From contig NZ_AYSJ01000008.1 of the NCBI RefSeq assembly GCF_000517265.1, positions 39,869 through 103,868 of the forward strand: a stretch of 64,000 nucleotides of DNA. The letters run 5' to 3'. The translations under genes were made by a program, and so were the position numbers. Positions 35,514 through 43,792 of the stretch are shown one piece after another; the stretch's first letter is position 1; every line of letters starts with the position of its first letter. The stretch is from Photorhabdus khanii NC19 (GTDB lineage Bacteria; Pseudomonadota; Gammaproteobacteria; Enterobacterales; Enterobacteriaceae). The notes under the pieces were generated by a model. The model did no database searches. It saw only the letters and a program-made list of their open reading frames with translations, and was not told where the DNA came from.

Positions 35514-37221
35514 CTCTCCTTCTCGCAATAAAATCGCGCAGGTAGCGAGCATTCGGGAAACCAAGGCTTCCCTGACTCATCAGGACATCGTTCCAGTCAA
35601 TCCCTTTCGCTCTGGGCGGGATCGGGAGTTTAGGCAACAGGACGTACACACGAATGCCGCGCTTCTCCAGCTTGGCTTTCAGCACGTTCGCTGACTTCTC
35701 ACCAGTCACAGACTTATCTTTGTCAGCCCAGATCAGTACGGTATGAACACCTTCTGGAACCTCGAAGGACTCCATCAGGGTCGCATTGACCGTTGACCAA
35801 ACCGGGATTTGAGTGACTCGATAAGCGGAAAGAGCCGTTTCCAGCCCTTCTGCAACACCCAGGATACCCTCAGTCGGTTCACCGAGGTGGATGGCCGCGC
35901 CATTGACATCCAAACCGTCCGGAATGGGCATCATCTTCTTGGCGTTGCCGACCTTGGCTTTCTTACCGTTTTGGGTGAGATAGGTGCGGTGGAGCGTTAC
36001 CAGGTTGCCTTCCACATCTCGGATAGCGCAGACGATAGCCGGGAACTTCCCAACTTCATTGCCATCTTCGTCGTAGTAGGCCATAGCCGGATTGAACCGC
36101 AGGCAGTCTGTTTTTTCTACTTCATCGACCTTGAACAGAAGCTCGCGGTTTTTGAAGTACAGACGCATTGGCTCAGTCACATGACTGGAGAACGGCAAAC
36201 ACTCGTTCCATACCTTCTCGATTTTCTCACGGAGACGAGCACTGTAAGCGCGTTCGCGCTCCATTCTCTTCTCCATTTCTTCTTGGAGCTCAAGCAGCCA
36301 AGGCTTAGATTGTTCACGAAACATAGGAACAACTTTCGGCTTGTTTTCGCTGCTTTGCTCTTCCGGTTGTATGGCCGCAGCTTGTGCTTGCGGTACCGGA
36401 GCTTCTACCGTACGGTTGACCACAGGGGCCGACTCAACATGGTGACTCACCGGCTCAACACCACCGTTCGAGCGAGCGCGGAACTGCGTTACCGTAGCGC
36501 CACGACGTTCCACCAACCAGGTGTTGCGATGCGTTTGCATGGGTTGTTCTCTCACAACATTCCCCTGCTCGTCTTTAACTTCAACGACGACAGTTACAGG
36601 CTCGCGCCCGAGGTTTGTCATGACGATCTCATCCCCATACTTGGCTTCGCTTTCACCAATAGCTCTTTCAAGATCCACACCCCAAATGGTGCGTTCCAAG
36701 CCGCTCTTGTCACGGATGAAGGCAAAGTAGCTGAGCTCATTGTCTTCGTTATACTCGTAGGGAGCTTTACCGTGGGCAATCAGAGTACCGGCAATGGTTT
36801 TTTTGCGATTCTTGGAATCGAGAACCTTGTTATTCACCTTCATAGGCTCTTGCTGAACAGGCGCTTTGGCCTGGGCAGGAGCTCGTGTCGGTGCAGCGGA
36901 TTGTTGATACTGGGGTTGCTCTTTCTCAACTCCCAGATAATCACCAACCTCACTCAGGCACTGCTTAAAATCCCAATTATTGAGCCACATCAGCAGCTCA
37001 AAACCGTCATGATTGGCACCGCATGTATTGCATACGCCGCCACCAGTCAGGTGAGCATCTTTGAACAGTCGGAAGCCATCTTTCCCGCCGTGGATAGGGC
37101 AAGAAACATGACGACCAGGTTTACGGAGAGCTGGTTCAAGATGGGGCGCTAGGGCCGCCAGGATGAATAGCCAGTTTCCGTTTGCAGCTTCACGAACGGT
37201 GTCAGCTTTGTAGTAAGACAT
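35494..37221 (-). CDS. Plasmid DNA primase, zinc finger plus TOPRIM
   Basis: A 575-residue protein from MSYYKADTVREAANGNWLFI (ATG 37219-37221). Near residue 40 is a CHC2-type zinc finger (HVSCPIHGGKDGFRLF ... CNTCGANHDGF). The middle is Pro/Gln/Ala-rich linker. The C-terminal third has a TOPRIM-like domain (GILGVAEGLETALSAYRV, VLIWADKDKSVTGEKSANVL). Such primases start lagging-strand synthesis or prime the strand transferred in conjugation. It matches the IncA/C backbone as I remember it. Intact. Confidence 0.8.
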   Translation of the reverse strand: MSYYKADTVREAANGNWLFILAALAPHLEPALRKPGRHVSCPIHGGKDGFRLFKDAHLTGGGVCNTCGANHDGFELLMWLNNWDFKQCLSEVGDYLGVEKEQPQYQQSAAPTRAPAQAKAPVQQEPMKVNNKVLDSKNRKKTIAGTLIAHGKAPYEYNEDNELSYFAFIRDKSGLERTIWGVDLERAIGESEAKYGDEIVMTNLGREPVTVVVEVKDEQGNVVREQPMQTHRNTWLVERRGATVTQFRARSNGGVEPVSHHVESAPVVNRTVEAPVPQAQAAAIQPEEQSSENKPKVVPMFREQSKPWLLELQEEMEKRMERERAYSARLREKIEKVWNECLPFSSHVTEPMRLYFKNRELLFKVDEVEKTDCLRFNPAMAYYDEDGNEVGKFPAIVCAIRDVEGNLVTLHRTYLTQNGKKAKVGNAKKMMPIPDGLDVNGAAIHLGEPTEGILGVAEGLETALSAYRVTQIPVWSTVNATLMESFEVPEGVHTVLIWADKDKSVTGEKSANVLKAKLEKRGIRVYVLLPKLPIPPRAKGIDWNDVLMSQGSLGFPNARYLRDFIARRRDEYARH

Positions 37222-37359
37222 AGGTTTTCTCCTTAGCGTGAACCCCAGCATCGAGGCTTCCTTAAACCCCCCGTCGCCAGGGTTTTAAGGAAACCCCGAC
37301 ACCGGGAGGATGTGCCAAGGAGGCTCCCCAGCCGGGGAGTTCTCCCCGGCAAGGGGTTT

Positions 37360-37392
37360 AAAAAACTCGCCCCCGAAACGGAGGCGATTTTT
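37360..37392 (-). terminator. Terminator/attenuator after the 37400 gene
   Basis: Minus strand: ATCGCCTCCG and CGGGGGCGA pair around TTT, followed by GTTTTTT. The region from here to 37,250 has more GC-rich hairpins before the primase gene. Confidence 0.6.
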
Positions 37393-37399
37393 GTGAATA

Positions 37400-37786
37400 T
37401 CACAAGCACAAATGAGTGCCCTCTTCCGAGGCCATCATGACTGTGACATCTGCGGTTACAGGATCTGACTTAATCACAACCTCAGTTGGTTTGAAAAAGC
37501 CATCTACAGTAGGCATGGGGTAGTAAAGACGAATCTTTCCCCAGTTCTTGTTGTCGGTAAAAGCCACCTTTGTTTGAGCAACACAAAGCTGCAAAAACAT
37601 AAAGAGGAAGTCATCTACCGAGTGCTTACCATCTGCACCAAATACTCCATCGACAATTGCCGGGGTTACTGCCACATTCGTCAGGAAACCAGCTTGTTTA
37701 CCGAGGGAAGATTGGTCCACCAGCAGTCCATCATTGATGGCTTGTTGACGGATTTTGGCGAGGTCCAATTTAGCTACTTGGTTCAT
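37400..37786 (-). CDS. Conserved small-array protein
   Basis: A 128-residue protein from MNQVAKLDLAKIRQQAINDG (ATG 37784-37786, GGAG in a hairpin loop upstream); an upstream extension to 37897 is unlikely because it runs through the leader hairpins. It contains VTPAIVDGVFGADGKHSVDD and RLYYPMPTVDGFFKPTEVVI. No transmembrane segment. No family recognised. Confidence 0.6.
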   Translation of the reverse strand: MNQVAKLDLAKIRQQAINDGLLVDQSSLGKQAGFLTNVAVTPAIVDGVFGADGKHSVDDFLFMFLQLCVAQTKVAFTDNKNWGKIRLYYPMPTVDGFFKPTEVVIKSDPVTADVTVMMASEEGTHLCL

Positions 37787-37787
37787 A

Positions 37788-37817
37788 AGGTGTACTCCAA
37801 AGTTAATGGGTACACCT
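37788..37817 (-). promoter_or_regulatory. Leader hairpin before the 37786 gene
   Basis: AGGTGTAC and GTACACCT pair perfectly with TTGGAG in the loop region next to the start codon. A second hairpin (TACCCCATGCGGG with CCCGCACGGGGTA) lies just upstream. Confidence 0.5.
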
Positions 37818-37875
37818 ACCCCGTGCGGGAAAGTGTACCCGCATGGGGTATTGAAAAGCTTTAAGGTTCCGAGTT

Positions 37876-38022
37876 TTACTCTGGCAGGATGCGCCAAAGA
37901 ACGGTCGGAGGAAACGAGTCAGCGACACGCTTCACATTCACGTAAAGAGTGTCCGTAAAGACACGCTCCAAGCGACGACCACTTTGACGATAAACCAACT
38001 TAAAATCTTGGAATTTGTTCAT
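37876..38022 (-). CDS. Small basic protein
   Basis: A 48-residue protein: MNKFQDFKLVYRQSGRRLER, VFTDTLYVNVKRVADSF, PPTVLWRILPE. Basic, beta-like, no membrane segment. The ribosome site GGAGG is the 3' arm of the 38025-38050 hairpin. Unknown function. Confidence 0.6.
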   Translation of the reverse strand: MNKFQDFKLVYRQSGRRLERVFTDTLYVNVKRVADSFPPTVLWRILPE

Positions 38023-38024
38023 GG

Positions 38025-38050
38025 ATACCTCCAGAAATAACGGGAGGTAT
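38025..38050 (-). promoter_or_regulatory. Shine-Dalgarno hairpin before the 38022 gene
   Basis: ATACCTCC and GGAGGTAT pair over 8 bases with a 10-base loop. Directly upstream TATCTCC-TGCT-GGAGATA forms a second perfect hairpin. Confidence 0.6.
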
Positions 38051-38084
38051 CTCCAGCAGGAGATAGACTCCCGCAGGGATTAAT

Positions 38085-38100
38085 AAATTAACGTTAATTT
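38085..38100. promoter_or_regulatory. 16-bp palindrome
   Basis: AAATTAACGTTAATTT, perfect. It lies in the 200-base gap before the 38022 gene and could bind a repressor. Confidence 0.4.
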
Positions 38101-38226
38101 GCTGTTTGTTTTTGGCGACCAGCTATCGCACGTTTTCGCCCTCAGGGAGGACAAAATCTGCTTACTGATGGCTTTACCATGAGTAAGAAGACTTGGGAAG
38201 TAAAGCAGGGGTTTCCCCCTGCCTTG

Positions 38227-39078
38227 TTATGCCGCTTTGAGGTGGCGAGAGAAAAAGTCCCTAGTTTGCTGGATAGCTCCCCGGAGAAGTTCTCGTCTGT
38301 AACCAGCGTAGCTCTTGTCATCACTGGCAACGGTCAAACCGTGCAGACTCTCTTCACCTAGGACAATCTCGTTTTCACGAGAGAGTACCTCAACACGTAG
38401 GCCAAGCACTCGCTCTTTCCCTTCTAGGATAGAACAAATTGTTTGGTCTCTTACTTCGTCATCCCAGTGGCCCATATCGAAATCCCGCTCAGGGAGTTCG
38501 GTAACACGCACCAGGTAGCTTTCAGTGGTCCGTTCCCAAACCACTTCATCTTCGCATGGAGAGGCCTCGATCAGCGAGTACCCGTCCGATTCGAGCTTCT
38601 TGGAAAGACTTTTCACATCATCCGCCAGCTCCAACACAAAGCGCTCCCAGAGGTCTTGCCAACGCTCGACCATATCCTGGTTGATCCCTTCAATGCCGGT
38701 GCCCAGCATGGAATCATCATCAGGGAAGATCCCTGTGAAGTCCACGTTGTCGTCGATGTTCATGCAGTTCCAATGGCTGTAGTGATGCCCGTGACTATTC
38801 CGAGTAATGGACAGGTCACAGGAACCATACTCACGGAGGACAGAAAGCATATTTTCAATGTCTTTCTGCGCCATCAGGTTCTTCACGCGGCTGACAGCAT
38901 CCACTTGGCCGGGCTCAGTGCTGAATAGGCGATTCATGAGAGCTTTGACGTCATCAACGCTCAAATCCCCATAGAAGGCCATTCCATCACCCTGGCAGTA
39001 CCCGAGACTGTACTCAATCGTCAGATCATCCGGGTATCCGCATTTAACCAGTTCGTTTTGAAAATGCTGTTTAATCAT
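38227..39078 (-). CDS. Conserved IncA/C-type protein of unknown function
   Basis: A 283-residue acidic protein from MIKQHFQNELVKCGYPDDLT (ATG 39076-39078). It contains GYCQGDGMAFYGDLSVDD, SITRNSHGHHYSHWNCMNID and a C-terminal helix QTRDFFSRHLKAA. The YCQGDGMAFYG segment resembles antitoxin- or antirestriction-like plasmid proteins of unknown role. Soluble. Part of the minus-strand array. Confidence 0.6.
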   Translation of the reverse strand: MIKQHFQNELVKCGYPDDLTIEYSLGYCQGDGMAFYGDLSVDDVKALMNRLFSTEPGQVDAVSRVKNLMAQKDIENMLSVLREYGSCDLSITRNSHGHHYSHWNCMNIDDNVDFTGIFPDDDSMLGTGIEGINQDMVERWQDLWERFVLELADDVKSLSKKLESDGYSLIEASPCEDEVVWERTTESYLVRVTELPERDFDMGHWDDEVRDQTICSILEGKERVLGLRVEVLSRENEIVLGEESLHGLTVASDDKSYAGYRRELLRGAIQQTRDFFSRHLKAA

Positions 39079-39083
39079 TGGTA

Positions 39084-39105
39084 TCTCCTTAGTTTCAGAG
39101 GGAGA
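39084..39105 (-). promoter_or_regulatory. Shine-Dalgarno hairpin before the 39078 gene
   Basis: TCTCC (downstream arm complement) pairs with GGAGA at the ribosome site. Confidence 0.45.
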
Positions 39106-39147
39106 CACCATCCCCTCAGGGACTGATGTCCCCCGTGGGGTTCGTAT

Positions 39148-39309
39148 TTACAGAGCTTCGTTAAGAGGCTCGTCTAAATCATTAATGCCTGATTCGCAAG
39201 CGGGGCAATAAACAGCAGTCATGTACTCTGGCGTATTCGGTGCCGCGCTTTCATTTTCCAGAAGTGCTTCATGGTAAAAGCAAACTGGACATCTAATCGT
39301 CTTGGACAT
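39148..39309 (-). CDS. Small zinc-ribbon protein
   Basis: A 53-residue protein: MSKTIRCPVCFYHEALLENE, then VYCPACESGINDLDEP. Two CPxC pairs 31 residues apart form a likely zinc ribbon. Unknown function; in the array between the 39367 and 38227 genes, with GGAGA in a hairpin before the start. Confidence 0.6.
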   Translation of the reverse strand: MSKTIRCPVCFYHEALLENESAAPNTPEYMTAVYCPACESGINDLDEPLNEAL

Positions 39310-39314
39310 CTATA

Positions 39315-39330
39315 TCTCCTTAACGGGAGA
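39315..39330 (-). promoter_or_regulatory. Shine-Dalgarno hairpin before the 39309 gene
   Basis: TCTCC-CGTTAA-GGAGA on the minus strand; the 3' arm is the ribosome site. Confidence 0.45.
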
Positions 39331-39366
39331 CTCCTCCCATCAGGGGAAAGCGAGTCCCTGGTGGGT

Positions 39367-39777
39367 TTAATATTCTGACGTACCGACCCACTCCTTACCA
39401 ATATAAGCATTCCACACTTGGAAATCTTTATGGTCAAAAGTGAATTTATCTATATCGTCTATCAATATTTCAAAAGACTTAATCTCAATCCCCAAATGAG
39501 GCTGAATTTCATCTAGCGAACGTACTTTATTGACAATATCAATATGCTCATCAGCATCGACTAATTGGTTATAAATCGTTACAAGAGTTCCTTTTTTATG
39601 AGCCCCAAAAAACTTCCAAGGCTCAATAAATTCGGATTCTATAGTGAAATGTAAGCGCATATTTGAAGGGACGAGCCAAACACTCGACCTCATATATGAC
39701 TCACTATCCGAATCACCCTCTCTTTGACGAACAACTACACCGTCTTTGTCGATAAGCTGCCAAAATCCCTTAGTCAT
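39367..39777 (-). CDS. Hypothetical array protein
   Basis: A 136-residue protein (MTKGFWQLIDKDGVVVRQRE, HFTIESEFIEPWKFFGAHKK, FTFDHKDFQVWNAYIG). More AT-rich than its neighbours, which may mean separate acquisition. Its start overlaps the end of the HD-domain gene by 8 bases, so it is coupled to it. No family recognised. Confidence 0.55.
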   Translation of the reverse strand: MTKGFWQLIDKDGVVVRQREGDSDSESYMRSSVWLVPSNMRLHFTIESEFIEPWKFFGAHKKGTLVTIYNQLVDADEHIDIVNKVRSLDEIQPHLGIEIKSFEILIDDIDKFTFDHKDFQVWNAYIGKEWVGTSEY

Positions 39778-40375
39778 CGTTACCTCCTGCCAGTAGTTTA
39801 TCTACTGAATGGCCGAGTCCGTCACCAAACCATTTGTCCAGAGCGTCGATTTCCGGGAAGTCAGATTTCACCTGAGCAACAACACGTTCCATTTTGCTGA
39901 GAGCATCCTGGAACTCAATACCATTACCTGTGGCCACCTCAAGTTTGCACTTGATGTAGGCGGAGTAGGTATCACAGGCCTTAACCAGTGATTGTTCATA
40001 GCCACCGGGAGCGAAGGCTATGGCAACTGCATCCTGGAGTTCTGCGGGAAGAGTCTGGATGAGCTTGTCCTCTGCGGCCTTTTCCAGTCGTTCAAACTCA
40101 CGCTGCAAAACAGCATTTGCTTTCTTGACTGGCGTTACGACATCCGAACAGAGAACCTCGGCCGCATCATGCAAACAAGCATGAGCAAGCATGGTTGCCA
40201 GATCCACCGACTTCCCTTGCTGAATAGCGATATTGCCAGCCAGGTAGGAAAGTAAGGTAACAACAGCGCTGTGCTCCAACACAGACTCCGGTTGAACAGA
40301 GTGCATCAGTGACCAGCGTTTAATCAGGCGTTGGCGCAAGGCCAGAGCTAAAAAGCCGAAATTTGAATTAGACAT
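39770..40375 (-). CDS. YfbR-like HD-domain phosphohydrolase
   Basis: A 201-residue HD-family protein. Metal ligands are visible: His-Ser in SLMHSVQPESVLEHSAVV, then the HD pair with Glu in AHACLHDAAEVLCSDVVTP, and a later Asp in VKACDTYSAYIK. Residues match the dNMP 5'-nucleotidase YfbR, which removes phosphate from deoxynucleoside monophosphates. A plasmid-borne copy may adjust nucleotide pools. Two hairpins precede its start. Confidence 0.8.
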   Translation of the reverse strand: MSNSNFGFLALALRQRLIKRWSLMHSVQPESVLEHSAVVTLLSYLAGNIAIQQGKSVDLATMLAHACLHDAAEVLCSDVVTPVKKANAVLQREFERLEKAAEDKLIQTLPAELQDAVAIAFAPGGYEQSLVKACDTYSAYIKCKLEVATGNGIEFQDALSKMERVVAQVKSDFPEIDALDKWFGDGLGHSVDKLLAGGNDD

Positions 40376-40379
40376 AGTG

Positions 40380-40399
40380 CCTCCAAAATTGGTTGGAGG
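40380..40399 (-). promoter_or_regulatory. Shine-Dalgarno hairpin before the HD gene
   Basis: CCTCCAA and TTGGAGG pair across 6 bases; the 3' arm ends 4 bases before the ATG. The adjacent hairpin at 40399-40430 (GGTACACCAA with TTGGTGTACC) is also perfect. Confidence 0.6.
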
Positions 40400-40446
40400 T
40401 ACACCAAAGCCGACCGGGCCTTGGTGTACCCGGTTGGGTTACTTAG

Positions 40447-40632
40447 TTATCTCGGGTCAAGCTGCTTAGCTATAACGAGTAAAAACGGATGGAATGGATG
40501 ATCTTGCGGGACACACCCAACAAACTCACGGGCTAAACCGACTGAGTTGGTAGCCAACACCTCTTTGACGGCCAGAATGATTTCATCGTTGATTTCACTC
40601 TGGGTCTTTCGTTGTTGGTCCACTAGGCTCAT
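40447..40632 (-). CDS. Small hypothetical protein, first gene of the array
   Basis: A 61-residue protein (MSLVDQQRKTQSEINDEIIL, then FVGCVPQDHPFHPFLLVIAK). Soluble, helical N-terminus. GGAGAG precedes its start and is the 3' arm of the 40637-40658 hairpin. No family recognised. As the first gene after the paired boxes at 40,761-40,800 it likely opens the operon that runs toward 33 kb. Confidence 0.6.
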   Translation of the reverse strand: MSLVDQQRKTQSEINDEIILAVKEVLATNSVGLAREFVGCVPQDHPFHPFLLVIAKQLDPR

Positions 40633-40636
40633 GCTT

Positions 40637-40658
40637 CTCTCCTTTGGTTATGGGAGAG
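40637..40658 (-). promoter_or_regulatory. Shine-Dalgarno hairpin before the 40632 gene
   Basis: CTCTCC and GGAGAG pair across 10 bases; the 3' arm is the ribosome site. Confidence 0.5.
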
Positions 40659-40760
40659 AACCCAGGAGGGGTTGCCTCCCGAGGGGTTAGGTTATTGCTG
40701 TTTTGGGCCAGCTACCGTTATAGCCAGCAAGCGCTGACAATGAGCAAAGAGTATGACAGC

Positions 40761-40800
40761 TACCTAAAAGGGTAAACGCTGTAATTGCCCTTTTGGGGTG
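40761..40800 (-). promoter_or_regulatory. Two AcaCD-like boxes upstream of the small-gene operon
   Basis: TACCTAAAAGGGTA (40761-40774) and TGCCCTTTTGGGGTG (40786-40800) lie 25 bases apart. Both have short G/C arms around a TTTT/AAAA centre, as in the other boxes of this block. Confidence 0.4.
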
Positions 40801-40806
40801 CAAAAG

Positions 40807-40829
40807 AAAAAGCCCTCCCGAAGGAGGGC
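40807..40829 (-). terminator. Minus-strand terminator next to the IS1182 element
   Basis: Minus strand: GCCCTCC-TTCG-GGAGGGC followed by TTTTT. It would stop transcripts from the tra side before the array promoter. Confidence 0.75.
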
Positions 40830-40838
40830 CCAGAGTAT

Positions 40839-42386
40839 TGACAAAGTGCTGGTTTTTTATCCGGCACTTTGCTTTAATCAAATTCCGTTTACCCGACGGA
40901 GCTTGCCGCCATGTTAAGAATCCCCCCTCCCCAGACGTTTCCCCCCGAAACGCTCTCACTCGATGACCTCGTGCCTCAAAATCACCTAGTTCGCAAAGTC
41001 GATGCCGCCGTTGATTTCGAATTTATCCGGGACTTAGTTGCCCCTTTGTATTGCCACAATAATGGCCGCCCGGCGATAGACCCGGTTATGCTGATTAAGA
41101 TGATGTTACTGATGTCCTTATTTGGCATCCCCAGCGAACGCCGGCTGGTGCAGGAAATTCAGGTCAATATGGCCTACCGCTGGTTTTTGCGGCTCGGGCT
41201 GACAGAGAAAGTCCCGGATGCCTCCACGCTCAGCCAGAATCGGCGGCGCCGATTCAACCATTCCGATGTGTTCCAGCACATTTTCGACAACATTGTCGAA
41301 CAGGCTATCGGTAGAGGTTTTGTCGGCGGCCGGGAACTTTATACAAACAGCACTCATCTGAAAGCCAGTGCCAATCCCCATCAATCCGACAGTATTCTGC
41401 GTCCCGTTCCTTCGGGCGCTTATCTGGACGAGTTGGAAAAAGCAGTGAATGAAGACCGGGCTAAGTCCGGAAAAAAAGCCTGAGCAGGCATAAGGACGGC
41501 AAGACAGACCAAAGTCAGTACGACTGACCCGGAAAGCGGGTTTATGCACCGGACGAACAAACCCAAAGGATTCTTCTATCTCGACCACCGTACCGTGGAT
41601 GGAAAAGCCAATATTATTCTGGATACCTATGCCACAGCGGGCAATGTCCACGACAGCCAGCCCTTGATAGGGCGTCTGACGCGTCAGTTGGATCGATTTC
41701 CGCTTAATCCGGTCGCCATCGTACTGGATGCAGGCTATTTTACGGCCCCAGTTTGCCACCTGACCCTGGAGCTGGGTCTGACACCGGTCATCAGTTATCG
41801 GCGCCCAAACTAAGGGCCGAATCTCTTTCAAAAGAAACAATTTATTTATGATCCGCAACAGGATTGCTATGTTTGCCCGCAGGGCGAAAAGCTGATTTAT
41901 ACCACCACAAGTCGTCAGGGATACCGTTATTACCGGACGGCGGCGGGTATTTGCCAGAATTGCGCTGGGGCGGCCTGTACCCGGGCGAAAAAGGGAAAAA
42001 CCATCACACGGCATTCTGGGAAACGGGCAAAGAAAAGGCCAGAGAAATCCAAAAACCTCCGGGGGGCCAAAAGGACCACAATTTCCGAAAACAACCGATA
42101 GTACGGAGGGATGCCGAATAAAAGCATCATCAACATCATCGTTATCCCCTTTTTCGGGGTTGCGCCGGTTCAGATACAGTGTGGCAAGGAAAGGCAGCAC
42201 AAAATATCAAGAAAATAGCTTTACTGGTGGCGGCACTTTATTGGTTTTATGGGTGGTTTACCCGTGAATGTCATGGGGCAGAAAGCCAATCCTGGCAGGA
42301 AAAGGGAGTATCGGGTATCTATAAGGAAAAATCGGAAGATAATGAGTGATAACGACAAACCCCGTTACTTTCAACGAGGTTTGTCA
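40839..42386 (+). mobile_element. IS1182-family element, frameshifted
   Basis: The outer limits are suggested by inverted TGACAAA motifs at 40839-40845 and 42380-42386. Each is followed inward by a hairpin (CAAAGTGC ... GCACTTTG; ACAAACC ... GGTTTGT). No target duplication is clear, and the element lies between the tra block and the small-gene array, where a deletion may have happened. Confidence 0.55.
40911..42340 (+). pseudogene. IS1182-family transposase, several frameshifts
   Basis: First segment (to 41483): FPPETLSLDDLVPQNHLVRK, LFGIPSERRLVQEIQVNMAY, WFLRLGLTEKVPDASTLSQN and a Thr/Asn-His region LYTNSTHLKASANPHQSD. A shift near 41,480 leads to DHRTVDGKANIILDTYATAG and VAIVLDAGYFTAPVC, with a stop at 41811-41813. 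Later pieces read CYVCPQGEKLIYTTTSRQGY and CAGAACTRAKKGK. At least two shifts and one stop are needed to read it through, so it is inactive. Confidence 0.8.
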
Positions 42387-42433
42387 GCAGTTTGAGGCGG
42401 CCTGAGCCCCCCCTTTTGCGTTTACCGGATCGG

Positions 42434-42796
42434 TTATTGATTTGAGGAACCGTCCCGAGTATCCGTCCGAAGCAGCACGCCAACTTCATTAGCCGGACGG
42501 ATAGCTCCCTGCGCTTCCTTTTCCTTGTTGGCATTGGCTTTAAACTTGAACATGAGACTGTACGCCGCCAGCAGGAAGAAACTGAAAATGCCCCAGTAGG
42601 TCTGAACAGTGCCCAGAGCCTTGGCCGGGTCACTTGCTGCTCTGTTGGCCGCCTCGACAGCCAGCTTAACCCACTGATTCCAGTCGAACCCTGCCGCAAA
42701 AGCAGACAACCAAAACGCGACCGCCACTGGAACGATGAAGATGCACATCAGCACCGCGTTCATCAGGAACCAAAAAAACTGTTTATTTGCGTTCAC
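42434..42796 (-). CDS. Membrane protein near the tra block
   Basis: A 120-residue protein if started at GTG 42794-42796 (VNANKQFFWFLMNAVLMCIF) with a long G-rich ribosome site; the frame continues upstream to 42856. It has two hydrophobic segments (FIVPVAVAFWLSAFAAGF and YWGIFSFFLLAAYSLMF) and a polar tail. No family recognised. It follows the 42807 gene by 10 bases. Confidence 0.55.
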   Translation of the reverse strand: MNANKQFFWFLMNAVLMCIFIVPVAVAFWLSAFAAGFDWNQWVKLAVEAANRAASDPAKALGTVQTYWGIFSFFLLAAYSLMFKFKANANKEKEAQGAIRPANEVGVLLRTDTRDGSSNQ

Positions 42797-42806
42797 GCCC
42801 CCCCCC

Positions 42807-42950
42807 TTAACCAAGAAAATTGAAGGCGTGTTCCAAGTTAACCCCTGCAACAACACCGATAGCGAACATCACCTGCCAGACGAGAAACTGCCAGGAGATG
42901 AATGAGCCAGAAGAGCTTTCGCTTTCTCTGACGTGAGTTTGAGTGGACAT
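42807..42950 (-). CDS. Small single-pass membrane protein
   Basis: A 47-residue peptide: MSTQTHVRESESSSGSF then ISWQFLVWQVMFAIGVVAG and VNLEHAFNFLG. Polar head, one membrane helix. GGAGGG precedes the ATG; the upstream leader shares ACAAGTTATTTGGAGG with 58,628-58,643. Confidence 0.55.
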   Translation of the reverse strand: MSTQTHVRESESSSGSFISWQFLVWQVMFAIGVVAGVNLEHAFNFLG

Positions 42951-43026
42951 AGACCCTCCAAATAACTTGTCGTCATCCCGGAGTAATCGTCTCTTAATTG
43001 AACAATGTCGGCACAGTGCTGTTACG

Positions 43027-43039
43027 GCCCATTTTGGGC
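43027..43039. promoter_or_regulatory. AcaCD-like box
   Basis: GCCCATTTTGGGC, about 77 bases upstream of the 42950 gene on the minus strand. The same box is at 58610-58622. Confidence 0.45.
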
Positions 43040-43087
43040 ACCTTGAGGATGTTTATTCGATAGGGGAAGAAAAGATGGGGAGAAAAA

Positions 43088-43103
43088 CTTTCACATGTGA
43101 AAG
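43088..43103. promoter_or_regulatory. 16-bp palindrome, copy 1
   Basis: CTTTCACATGTGAAAG, perfect; copies at 58676-58691 and 62267-62282. The half-site TTTCAC/GTGAAA recalls ParB-type and repressor sites. Confidence 0.6.
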
Positions 43104-43106
43104 TTC

Positions 43107-43125
43107 AAAAGCGGCCAATGGCCGC
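43107..43125 (-). terminator. Terminator after the 43131 gene
   Basis: Minus strand: GCGGCCATTGGCCGC followed by TTTT, next to the palindrome. Confidence 0.6.
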
Positions 43126-43130
43126 CTGTT

Positions 43131-43763
43131 TCACATTGTTCTGTTGTGCCGGAGTTCTCGATAAGCATCCCATGCTTGCTCTGATGAGACACCGCGACGG
43201 CCAACGTCCGTGGCGCACTCAAGGTCCATCTTGTACTGCTTAACCTTCTGGTCTGCTGTATCGCCCCAGCTCATGGCTGATGGGTACTTGGAAACCAGAA
43301 ACACATTTTCAAGTTCAGCCTGATAGTAGTCGTTTTGTAGCAGAGGTTCAGTTTCACCATCATCCCAGCGGATGTAAGCCTTATCCTGGAGAGCTTTCAA
43401 ATGCAAAGGCACCAGTAATGTGGAGATTACTTCGTCAGCCCGGATGTCCTTGTAAGCACACCAGTGTGGCTTAACGGTGATCACACCATTAACCAAAACG
43501 ATGTCACACGCCAACGTGGCTTCCACATTATCGTTGACATCTTGACGCGCATAGATTTCCACAAAACCAACCTGTTTGGTATCAACCTTGTCGATGAAAC
43601 TCCAAAAGCTGGGGTACGACGTTCCATCGCTAATCGTCAACCAACCGTCATGCTCTTTCAACATTCGATTCAGTTGTGCGGTGAAGAACTCTGCTGACAC
43701 TTTTCTTGCCAGGGACTCCATATCACTCAGTCGTAAAGTGGCTCCTCCACTCCCTTCATACAC
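43131..43763 (-). CDS. Hypothetical protein of the tra-linked block
   Basis: A 210-residue soluble protein with GTG start (43761-43763) and GGAG close before it. Reads SLARKVSAEFFTAQLNRMLK, PSFWSFIDKVDTKQVGFVEI, CAYKDIRADEVISTLLVPLH. It follows a gene with a signal peptide, and a terminator follows it. I considered an accessory mobilisation protein such as MobI, but cannot support that from the sequence. Confidence 0.55.
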   Translation of the reverse strand: MYEGSGGATLRLSDMESLARKVSAEFFTAQLNRMLKEHDGWLTISDGTSYPSFWSFIDKVDTKQVGFVEIYARQDVNDNVEATLACDIVLVNGVITVKPHWCAYKDIRADEVISTLLVPLHLKALQDKAYIRWDDGETEPLLQNDYYQAELENVFLVSKYPSAMSWGDTADQKVKQYKMDLECATDVGRRGVSSEQAWDAYRELRHNRTM

Positions 43764-43792
43764 ATCTCCAAAAAAGAAATCTCTTTTACGTA

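Noticed and set aside
35809..37152. 447-codon plus frame opposite the primase
   Set aside because: Long but antisense to the TOPRIM/zinc-finger primase; no recognisable motif.
41118..42200. 360-codon minus frame across the IS1182 element
   Set aside because: It is open only because it mirrors the frameshifted transposase; the plus strand carries the IS1182 motifs.
43131..43763. MobI-type mobilisation protein
   Set aside because: Considered from position in the tra block, but no recognisable motif or adjacent oriT-like structure supports it.
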